This document shows positions 1 to 5,635 of a stretch of DNA of 17,505 nucleotides, one piece after another. The translations under genes and the position numbers were made by a program. The DNA lies in contig CAIQCM010000019.1 in assembly GCA_903870305.1 (NCBI GenBank), positions 1 through 17,505 on the forward strand, read 5' to 3'. Position 1 is the stretch's first letter. Each line of letters begins with the position of its first letter. This DNA comes from an uncultured bacterium (GTDB lineage Bacteria; Patescibacteriota; Patescibacteriia; CAIQCM01). The notes beneath the pieces are model-generated. The model made no database searches. It was not told the DNA's origin and worked only from the letters and a program-made list of their open reading frames with translations.

Positions 1-9
1 CACTACGCG

Positions 10-106
10 TAGGGGTTAGGGTTTAGGGATTAGAGATTAGTGGATTTGTAATGATTGTTTCTCTATTTCCCGTCACTAACCCCTAATCCCTAACCTCTAA
101 TCCCTA
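10..106. repeat. Inverted pair of degenerate 7-bp arrays
   Basis: The left arm (10-42) reads as consecutive heptamers of the form TAGGGNT (TAGGGGT, TAGGGTT, then drifting). The right arm (74-106) carries the reverse complement, CCCTAAN, also in 7-bp steps. The two 33-bp arms match at 28 of 33 positions when one is reverse-complemented, around a 31-bp spacer. The first base of the downstream ATG (106) is the last base of the right arm. The words resemble eukaryotic telomere repeats, but the arms are short, imperfect and internal. Same style of array as at 2715-2885, 7543-7570 and 17024-17120. Confidence 0.85.
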
Positions 107-747
107 TGGACACCCCCGACGTTGAATCAAAAGACAAACAAACTAAATGGCTTTATTCCGACATCGTAAAGGAACACTTTTTCGATCCAAAAAATTTCAT
201 GGTCGATGACGACGGCTATGAAGCGAGCGGCATGGGCATGGTGGGCTCTCCCGCTTGCGGCGACATGATGACCGTTTGGATCAAAGTTGATCCGGCGGGC
301 GAACGCATTGTCGACATGAAGTGGCGCACCTTTGGCTGCGGCTCGGCCATCGCCTCCACCTCAATGCACTCGGTCATGATCATTGAGAACGGGGGACGCA
401 CGATAGAGGAAGCGCTTGCGATCAAACCGCAACACATCATCGAACGCTTGGGCGGTCTTCCTGACCGCAAAATTCATTGCTCAGTGCTCTCCGACAAGGC
501 CTTGCGTTCGGCGGTGAACGATTATTTCCGGAAGACCGATCAACACAGCCGCATTGTTATTGAAGGCGCGCGCGTCATCGACAAAGTCATGAAGGTGACG
601 GATCATGATATTGAAGAGGCGGTCCTAGAAGGCGCGGATACGCTGGAAAAGGTCCAAGCGCGCACCAAGGTCGGTGTCGGCGATCCCTCATGCTTGCCGG
701 AGGTGGAACAATTGATAAGATTCTATCAAGAAAAATACTTTGGCTAA
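106..747 (+). CDS. IscU/NifU-type Fe-S cluster scaffold with degenerate BFD-like tail
   Basis: A 213-residue protein. Residues about 15-145 are an IscU/NifU N-terminal scaffold domain. It opens with the typical YSDIVKEHF helix and carries the three cluster-binding cysteines: Cys51 (ACGD, with the accompanying Asp53), Cys78 (FGCGSA) and Cys125 (KIHCSVL). By family it would assemble [2Fe-2S]/[4Fe-4S] clusters in the cytoplasm from cysteine-desulfurase sulfur. Residues about 165-213 look like the NifU central [2Fe-2S] BFD-type domain (TDHDIEEAV, then GDPSCLPEVEQLI), but only one of the usual four cysteines (Cys196) remains. The start at 106 is chosen because the conserved N-terminal helix lies before the next Met (residue 32). 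There is no SD; a TCTAAT hexamer lies 4 nt before ATG. A small ferredoxin gene follows, a possible client. No desulfurase gene is visible. Confidence 0.9.
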   Translation: MDTPDVESKDKQTKWLYSDIVKEHFFDPKNFMVDDDGYEASGMGMVGSPACGDMMTVWIKVDPAGERIVDMKWRTFGCGSAIASTSMHSVMIIENGGRTIEEALAIKPQHIIERLGGLPDRKIHCSVLSDKALRSAVNDYFRKTDQHSRIVIEGARVIDKVMKVTDHDIEEAVLEGADTLEKVQARTKVGVGDPSCLPEVEQLIRFYQEKYFG

Positions 748-759
748 TCAACAACTAAC

Positions 760-866
760 GTCATTGCGAGGAGGCCGAAGCCGACGAAGCAATCTCGTGA
801 ATATTGCAACCATGGTGATATTCCGAGGAGATTGCCGCGTCGTCCTGCGGGACTCCTCGCAATGAC
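760..866. repeat. Long palindromic CATTGCGAGGAG-type repeat
   Basis: The outer 14 bases (760-773) pair perfectly with 853-866. Inward, the two halves stay similar (GAAGCAATCTC on one side, GGCAATCTCCTCGG on the other when reverse-complemented), so the whole 107 bp folds as one imperfect hairpin. The core resembles a dispersed palindrome I recall from intergenic DNA of many unrelated bacteria. It fills most of the spacer between the scaffold and ferredoxin genes and ends 8 nt before the ferredoxin ATG. Confidence 0.8.
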
Positions 867-874
867 ATCTCTAT

Positions 875-1144
875 ATGAAGCTACGAATCATCGTCAATCC
901 CGACCTCTGCTTCGGCGCCGCCGCCTGCGTCACGGTTTCACCGTCGCATTTTCGAATGAATGAAAAAAACAAGGCCGAGGTTTTGGAGAATAACGAAGAT
1001 GTCAGAGCGGGGAACCCGATCTACGACCGCATCATCGAAGCCGACGATGCCAAGAAAGAAGAACTGCTCATGGCCGCCCGCTCCTGCCCTATCGCCGCAA
1101 TCTCCATTTGGGACGTCGAGAGTGGGAACAGATTGTACCCTTAA
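875..1144 (+). CDS. Small single-cluster ferredoxin, three-Cys ([3Fe-4S]-like) type
   Basis: An 89-residue acidic protein. Cluster ligands appear to be Cys12, Cys18 and Cys71: CFGAAAC near the N-terminus and SCPIAAI near the C-terminus. The C-x5-C...CP spacing, with Ala15 where a fourth cysteine would normally sit, matches ferredoxins that bind one [3Fe-4S] cluster, such as cytochrome P450 partners. The family role is one-electron transfer in the cytoplasm; the partner here is unknown. The start follows the 760-866 hairpin by 8 nt with no SD. A long hairpin (1163-1273) follows the stop and may end the transcript. The neighbouring Fe-S scaffold gene is consistent with cluster supply. A [4Fe-4S] cluster with a non-Cys fourth ligand is possible. 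Confidence 0.8.
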   Translation: MKLRIIVNPDLCFGAAACVTVSPSHFRMNEKNKAEVLENNEDVRAGNPIYDRIIEADDAKKEELLMAARSCPIAAISIWDVESGNRLYP

Positions 1145-1162
1145 GCAATCGTTCAACTGCAC

Positions 1163-1273
1163 GGATCGAGGCGGAAATTCATTTTTCGGACTGCGGAACT
1201 CGCTAGGCAAAGGCAACGCGGTTCCTACGCTCAAACAGTCCTCGTCTCGAAAAATGAATTTCCGCCTCGATCC
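1163..1273. repeat. 111-bp inverted repeat with perfect 26-bp arms
   Basis: Bases 1163-1188 are the exact reverse complement of 1248-1273. A further 6-bp match (GGACTG 1188-1193 with CAGTCC 1236-1241) lies inside. The element starts 18 nt after the ferredoxin stop codon and is followed by TTCTTAATT, so it could act as a terminator. Perfect 26-bp arms are longer than termination needs and suggest a MITE-like or REP-like element. With 1339-1452 it accounts for most of the gene-free stretch 1145-1538. Confidence 0.8.
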
Positions 1274-1338
1274 TTCTTAATTATCATGCCACAAGAGAGC
1301 GGATACTGATTCTCATTATTTTTTTACGCCTAAGCGAG

Positions 1339-1452
1339 CGGTGTGCGCAGTATATTTTGAACATCGCGCAACCACGCCTCTGGCGTGGTGAGCGTAGCGC
1401 GTTCCGCCCGAGAAGCGGAACGACGCGTGTTCAAAATATACTGCGCACACCG
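1339..1452. repeat. Structured inverted repeat with two internal hairpins
   Basis: The outer arms 1339-1363 and 1428-1452 are perfect 25-bp reverse complements. Inside are two separate hairpins: 1371-1378 with 1382-1389 (8 bp, 3-nt loop) and 1400-1407 with 1415-1422 (8 bp, 7-nt loop). The single strand therefore folds into a stem carrying two side hairpins, a three-way junction. The heptamer GCGAGCG occurs directly repeated at the two edges (1334-1340 and 1452-1458), as a target-site duplication would. No open reading frame or tRNA features are seen inside. Confidence 0.8.
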
Positions 1453-1475
1453 CGAGCGACTTTTCCACAGCGCGC

Positions 1476-1504
1476 TATTGCGCTACTTGCGGTACAAGTA
1501 TAAA
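1476..1504 (+). promoter_or_regulatory. Weak candidate promoter for the isomerase gene
   Basis: A TATAAA hexamer (1499-1504) lies about 35 nt before the ATG at 1539. A poor -35 match (TATTGC, 1476-1481) sits 17 nt upstream of it. The 10-base word ATTGCGCTAC occurs both here (1477-1486) and at the gene start (1529-1538). Confidence 0.3.
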
Positions 1505-1538
1505 GTAATCGCAGTTTCACATTCTACGATTGCGCTAC

Positions 1539-2609
1539 ATGATACTTGATGACGCAAAGACGATCGCGCGGCTCGACTCGGGCAATGTCCGGGACTCGAT
1601 TAGCGCTCTTCCTGATCAGATCAATGCCGCTTGGCGCGAAGCGCGAAAAGTTTTCGTCCCCGCGTCTTACAAGAACGCCGACCAAGTTGTCGTCGCCGGC
1701 ATGGGCGGCTCGTCGCTCCCGGCTCATCTTATAAATTCGGTCTATGGCCGCGCTATGCGCGTGCCATTTTCTTTTTTTAACGGCTACGAATTGCCGGGGT
1801 CGGTCGGACGCCGCAGCATCGTCGTCGTTTCCTCCTACTCCGGCACGACCGAAGAAACGATCGCATGCTTTAAGGCGGCAAAAGCGCGCAAAGCCAAGAT
1901 CATCGGCATAACAAGCGGCGGCGCGCTCGCCAAATTGCTGCGGCGTGAAAAAGTCCCCGCTTATATTTTTGATCCAACGTTCAATCCATGCAAAGCGCCG
2001 CGGCTCGGGATCGGTTATATGGCCGCCGGCCTCCTCGCCCTTCTTTCATCAGCCGGCGCGCTTTCGCTCGATGGCGATGAGATCATCGATGTCGCCAGCG
2101 AACTGCGCGCACTTTCCGCTTGCTGGTCGCCGACCGTGCCGGCGCGCGACAACCCGGCCAAGCTCATGGCGCATGCCCTCGCGGGAACGGTGCCTGTCAT
2201 CGTTTCGGCCGAACACCTGGCCGGCAATGGTCATATTCTTCAGAACCAGATCCATGAGAGCGCCAAGCAATTTTCCGCGGCCTTTCCCATCCCCGAATTG
2301 AATCATCATTTAATGGAGGGGCTCACTCTTCCGGCCGAGGTTCATCGCTTGCTGGCGTTTCTTTTCATCGATTCCGACCTGTACGCCGAACGCATCGCGC
2401 ATCGTTTCAGAACAACGCAAAAGGTCTTGGCCAAACAGAGTTACGGTTTCAACTTGTACCGCGCGACGGCGCCCACCGCCTTTGGCCAAGCGTGCGAGGT
2501 TCTGTCTTTCGGCAGCTGGGTCTCATTCTATATGGCGATACAGAATCGGATCGATCCCTCTTGCATCCCCTGGGTTGACTTCTTTAAGAAGGAACTCGGC
2601 CGCGGATGA
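1539..2609 (+). CDS. Bifunctional phosphoglucose/phosphomannose isomerase (SIS fold)
   Basis: A 356-residue protein, the usual length for the family. It should interconvert glucose-6-P, mannose-6-P and fructose-6-P in the cytoplasm, feeding glycolysis and mannose-type sugar nucleotides. SIS-domain signatures are visible: GMGGSS (54-59) and the phosphate-binding SSYSGTTEET (98-107). A catalytic segment follows, with NQIHESAK around Glu240 and ELNHH around His256, which align with the Glu/His pair expected of this family. The start at ATG 1539 is preferred over an in-frame TTG at 1530; neither has an SD. Two hairpins and a T-run follow the stop. The next two genes encode sugar-transferring membrane proteins, so mannose-6-P supply to glycosylation is a reasonable inference. 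Confidence 0.9.
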   Translation: MILDDAKTIARLDSGNVRDSISALPDQINAAWREARKVFVPASYKNADQVVVAGMGGSSLPAHLINSVYGRAMRVPFSFFNGYELPGSVGRRSIVVVSSYSGTTEETIACFKAAKARKAKIIGITSGGALAKLLRREKVPAYIFDPTFNPCKAPRLGIGYMAAGLLALLSSAGALSLDGDEIIDVASELRALSACWSPTVPARDNPAKLMAHALAGTVPVIVSAEHLAGNGHILQNQIHESAKQFSAAFPIPELNHHLMEGLTLPAEVHRLLAFLFIDSDLYAERIAHRFRTTQKVLAKQSYGFNLYRATAPTAFGQACEVLSFGSWVSFYMAIQNRIDPSCIPWVDFFKKELGRG

Positions 2610-2625
2610 AGTTCTTTCGATCTCT

Positions 2626-2704
2626 GCCCTGTCCGACCCATGCTTGGGGACAGGGCGGTATCGATCGCTAGGGGCGCTTGCTCTACGGGGCGGACGCCCC
2701 TTTT
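2626..2704 (+). terminator. Terminator region after the isomerase gene
   Basis: There are two successive hairpins. The first pairs 2626-2634 with 2648-2656 (9 bp, 13-nt loop). The second pairs GGGGC (2687-2691) with GCCCC (2696-2700) and is followed at once by TTTT (2701-2704), the form of an intrinsic terminator. It begins 17 nt after the isomerase stop codon. Confidence 0.6.
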
Positions 2705-2714
2705 GTATTAAAAA

Positions 2715-2885
2715 CCAAGAACCAAGAACCAATTTCCAAGTAAAGCTTTAATATCTAAAATTCAAATGATAAATACCGTATTTGGAATTTAGTTGTTAGT
2801 TGTTGAAATTTACTATTGTTGGTAGGTTATATCTGTTATGAATGATCAAAATTGGGGCTGGAAATTGGTTCTTGGTTTTTGGAAT
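2715..2885. repeat. Inverted 7-bp-period arrays spanning a spacer and gene start
   Basis: From 2715 the + strand can be cut into heptamers beginning CCAAGAA (twice), then CCAATTT and CCAAGTA, fading into A-rich words to about 2777. From 2782 the words turn T/G-rich (TTGGAAT, then TTAGTTG twice). At 2865-2885 come TTGGTTC, TTGGTTT and TTGGAAT, the complement of the left arm. The best arm match is 17 bp perfect: 2722-2738 with 2859-2875. The right arm lies inside the first codons of the gene at 2838 and encodes its LVLGFWNF segment. Confidence 0.85.
2803..2832 (+). promoter_or_regulatory. Candidate promoter giving a near-leaderless mRNA
   Basis: TTGAAA (2803-2808) and TTATAT (2827-2832) are spaced 18 bp apart. 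Transcription starting 6-7 nt after the -10 would begin at or next to the ATG at 2838. No SD precedes that ATG, which fits leaderless initiation. The sequence lies within the heptamer-repeat spacer, so chance resemblance is possible. Confidence 0.4.
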
Positions 2886-4397
2886 TTCGCGCGTCGCGCA
2901 CCTTGGCTCTCCGAGGCAGGTGTTTTTTTGATCATGCTGGCATTGTATTTGCCGCTTCAGATCGGAAGCAAGGGTTTCGCCGATCCGGATTCGTTCTATC
3001 ACCTTAAGATGGCCGAACTTATCGCCGCGCACGGCCCCATCCGCAACTTTATCTGGATGCCGTTTACCACCCTCGCAAATTCGTTCGCCGATCAGCATTT
3101 TCTGTATCACGTTGCGCTCATCCCTTTCATAAAATCATTCGGAGAGCTTTTGGGCATGAAAATCGCGACCGCGGCGTTCGCCGCTTTTGCGATCGGTGCG
3201 CTCGCGTGGTCGATGCGCCGCATGGGCGTCCGCTATGCCGCCGCTTTCGCGTTAGCAGCCGGCGTCATGCAGCCCTTCGCGTTCCGGATCGGATTGTCCA
3301 AGGCCTCGGCCTTCGGCGTTGCGCTTCTCCTAATCGGCTTGGCGCTTGCCGCGAAAAAAAGAACCTGGCCGCTCGCGCTCATCGCTTTTATTTACGTCTG
3401 GACGCACGGCAGCTGGCCGGCCCTCGTTGGCTTGGGAACGGTCACGATTGTTATCACATCATGGGACGGCGGTCTACGTTCTACGTTCCAGGTTCTACGT
3501 TCTTCGTTGTTTGCCCTTTGGTCAGGCGCCGCCGCCGGCGTCATTATCAATCCCAATTTGCCGCAGAACCTGAAGTTTTATTGGGAGCAGATCGTGCAGA
3601 TCGCGGTTGTTAACTATCAAAGCAAGATCGGCGTCGGTTCGGAGTGGTATCCGTTCCCGGCCGCAAAACTCGCCGGCGACCTGCCGCTTCTCTGCCTTAT
3701 GGCGCTTGCCGCGGTCATTATTTTCCCGGCCGTTGTTTCAAAAGCCAAAGATAAAGAACGCCGCGAGCCGCTCCGCATTGCCATCGCGCTTTCGGTTTGC
3801 GCTCTCGCCTTTCTCATGCTCACCTTGCGCTCCCAGCGCCACGTGGAATATTTCGTGCCGCTTGCGGTCGCCGCCGCCGCGGCCTGGGCATCTGAGCTCG
3901 ATATCACCGGTTTTAAACGCCTTATTAATAAAAACTCGATCGCGGCGGCCTTCGCGGCGGCGGCGCTTGTCGCGCAACTGGCCGCCTATGCGGGCGCCGG
4001 TTTGGCAAAGGACAAACAAGATCTGTCCGGGGGCTATGACTTTACGCTTTACCAAAAAGCTGCGGCGTATTTGAAAGCAAACACTGCGGCCAACGAGATC
4101 GTTGTGAACGCCGATTGGGACGACATGCCCCCGCTGTTTTATCAGGATGACCGGAACCGCTATATCATGGGACTCGATCCGACCTTCATGTACAGCGCCA
4201 ACCCGGCGCGTTACTGGGATTACGTTAATTTTACTTTAGGCAAAGCCAAAGATCCGGTTGGCGTGATGCACGAGCTTAATTCCCGATATGTGCTTGCGGA
4301 CCGCGTGCACTTTGATCTCGACCGGATGCTTGTGAGTTCGGGAAAATTCACGCGCGTTTATATTGATAAGGACTCCGAGATCTATCTTCTCAAATGA
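2838..4397 (+). CDS. GT-C-type polytopic membrane glycosyltransferase, Stt3/PglB-like
   Basis: A 519-residue protein with many hydrophobic helices to about residue 395, then a soluble C-terminal part. The first loop holds FADPDSFYH (47-55), like the acidic DXD-type motif that binds the lipid-phosphate sugar and metal in Stt3/PglB/AglB-like enzymes. A second acidic loop holds FADQHFLYH (83-91). The C-terminal domain has NADWDDMPPLFYQ and GLDPTFMY. Inference: it transfers sugar from a polyprenyl carrier on the outer face of the membrane; acceptor unknown, and a true oligosaccharyltransferase role is not shown. The first about 17 codons come from a heptamer repeat, so the real start may differ. 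A second heptamer array lies within the gene (3473-3507). It overlaps the next gene by ATGA, so the two are co-translated. Confidence 0.7.
   Translation: MNDQNWGWKLVLGFWNFARRAPWLSEAGVFLIMLALYLPLQIGSKGFADPDSFYHLKMAELIAAHGPIRNFIWMPFTTLANSFADQHFLYHVALIPFIKSFGELLGMKIATAAFAAFAIGALAWSMRRMGVRYAAAFALAAGVMQPFAFRIGLSKASAFGVALLLIGLALAAKKRTWPLALIAFIYVWTHGSWPALVGLGTVTIVITSWDGGLRSTFQVLRSSLFALWSGAAAGVIINPNLPQNLKFYWEQIVQIAVVNYQSKIGVGSEWYPFPAAKLAGDLPLLCLMALAAVIIFPAVVSKAKDKERREPLRIAIALSVCALAFLMLTLRSQRHVEYFVPLAVAAAAAWASELDITGFKRLINKNSIAAAFAAAALVAQLAAYAGAGLAKDKQDLSGGYDFTLYQKAAAYLKANTAANEIVVNADWDDMPPLFYQDDRNRYIMGLDPTFMYSANPARYWDYVNFTLGKAKDPVGVMHELNSRYVLADRVHFDLDRMLVSSGKFTRVYIDKDSEIYLLK
3473..3507 (+). repeat. Heptamer array inside a coding region
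   Basis: Five consecutive 7-bp units: TCTACGT three times, with TCCAGGT as the third unit and TCTTCGT as the fifth. It is read through in frame in the membrane glycosyltransferase, encoding LRSTFQVLRSSL in a loop between hydrophobic segments. The period matches the intergenic arrays elsewhere in the window, but this copy has no visible inverted partner nearby. Confidence 0.85.
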
Positions 4398-5635
4398 AAA
4401 TCGTCGAAAGGATCAATAAAATATTCGGCAGCGCCGACCGTCGTTCGGTGGCCGGTTTTGCCGCGCTCACGCTTGCCGCGCTTGCTTTCCGTTTTTATTT
4501 GGCCCCGCAAAAAGGCAGCGAGTACGACATGGGCGCTTTCGCTTATTGGGCGGCCACGGGCCAGCATTTTAATTTTCTCCACTTCTATTGGCCCGGGACG
4601 TGGATGAAACTCTCCTTCCCTAATTATGCGCTGTTTTTTCCGGTGCTCGCATTTTTGGGTCCGGCCGCGCAAGCGACGACCGAAGCGGGGCGCGTCTTTC
4701 TTAAAACGCCGGCCATCTTTGGCGACATTATTCTCGCCGGCATTGTTTATTGTTGCGCCAAGCCGCGCTCACGCCTCGCGGCGGCGGCTTTTATCCTGTT
4801 CAACCCGGCCGTTTGGTTCGACTCGGCCGTTTTCGGCCAAGTTGATTGCCTTCACACCGTTTGCATGACGCTTTCAGTACTCGCGGCCTCTGATCGCAAA
4901 TATCGCGGCGCGTGGATGTATCTTGTCGCGGGCATGTTCTTCAAGGTTCAGGCGATCGCCGTCCTGCCGCTCATCGCCGCGCTCCATTGGAGGGGCTCGG
5001 GTTTTAAAAAAATGGCTTGGGAATTGGTGCCGGCCGCCGCGCTTGCCGCCGCGCTGGCGCTTCCCTTTGCGATTGTCTCGTCGCTTTCCGGCATATGGAA
5101 CAGTATGCGGAGTTCGGTCGGCCTGTTCCCCAAGGTCTCGATCAACGCTTGGAATCCGTGGTTCTTGCTTCACATGTTTTCCGGCCGCTGGATTTCGGAT
5201 GCGGAAACATTCCTGGGCTTAAGCTATCGCAATCTCGGGCTTCTTGCTTTGGCGATCATGGTCGCAGCGATCATTTACGTACTGCCGAAAAGGCCGTCGC
5301 GCACGGTCGTTTTTGCCGCCGCTGCCGCAATGTGTTTCTCATTCTTCATGCTGCCGACGGAAATGCACGAACGCTATCTTTACCCGCTCCTGCCGTTTAT
5401 TGCCGTGATCATGGGCGAATCGTGGGTGGTTGCACTGGCTGCTGTCGCCGTCTCGATCGTTATTTTCATGGACATGAATTATGCGCAATTCTGGTCGTCC
5501 GCTATAAGCCGCTATCTGCAAACAGTGAACGATCTGGTTGTTTGGACGCTCGTCTCCATCGCGCTGTTCGTTATTTTTCTTGTCTGGTTCTTTCGGTTCG
5601 TTGCGCGCGAAAAACAAGGCCTCACGGAAAAGTGA
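4394..5635 (+). CDS. GT-C-superfamily membrane glycosyltransferase (mannosyltransferase-like)
   Basis: A 413-residue polytopic membrane protein. The first periplasmic-type loop contains EYDMGAFAYWA with Asp45, the usual position of the GT-C catalytic acid. Further family-like signatures are FNPAVWFDSAVFGQVD (136-151), FKVQAIAVLP (183-192), NAWNPW (251-256) and PTEMHERYLYP (321-331), a pattern I associate with GT87/PIG-M-like polyprenyl-phosphate-sugar transferases. Inference: it adds a mannose or similar sugar from a lipid-phosphate donor to a glycan or protein outside the membrane. It starts within the stop of the upstream gene (ATGA overlap), so the two probably work together. Its 3' end overlaps the convergent DUF2079 gene by 14 bp with no terminator between them. 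The exact sugar is unknown. Confidence 0.75.
   Translation: MKIVERINKIFGSADRRSVAGFAALTLAALAFRFYLAPQKGSEYDMGAFAYWAATGQHFNFLHFYWPGTWMKLSFPNYALFFPVLAFLGPAAQATTEAGRVFLKTPAIFGDIILAGIVYCCAKPRSRLAAAAFILFNPAVWFDSAVFGQVDCLHTVCMTLSVLAASDRKYRGAWMYLVAGMFFKVQAIAVLPLIAALHWRGSGFKKMAWELVPAAALAAALALPFAIVSSLSGIWNSMRSSVGLFPKVSINAWNPWFLLHMFSGRWISDAETFLGLSYRNLGLLALAIMVAAIIYVLPKRPSRTVVFAAAAAMCFSFFMLPTEMHERYLYPLLPFIAVIMGESWVVALAAVAVSIVIFMDMNYAQFWSSAISRYLQTVNDLVVWTLVSIALFVIFLVWFFRFVAREKQGLTEK

Noticed and set aside
10..106. Telomere-like TTTAGGG repeats suggesting eukaryotic DNA or a linear chromosome end
   Set aside because: The units are few, degenerate and arranged as an inverted pair. They abut a bacterial gene and share the 7-bp grammar of other arrays here with quite different words.
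1339..1452. tRNA or tmRNA-like cloverleaf
   Set aside because: The 25-bp outer stem is far too long, and no T-loop, anticodon loop or CCA-adjacent features are present.
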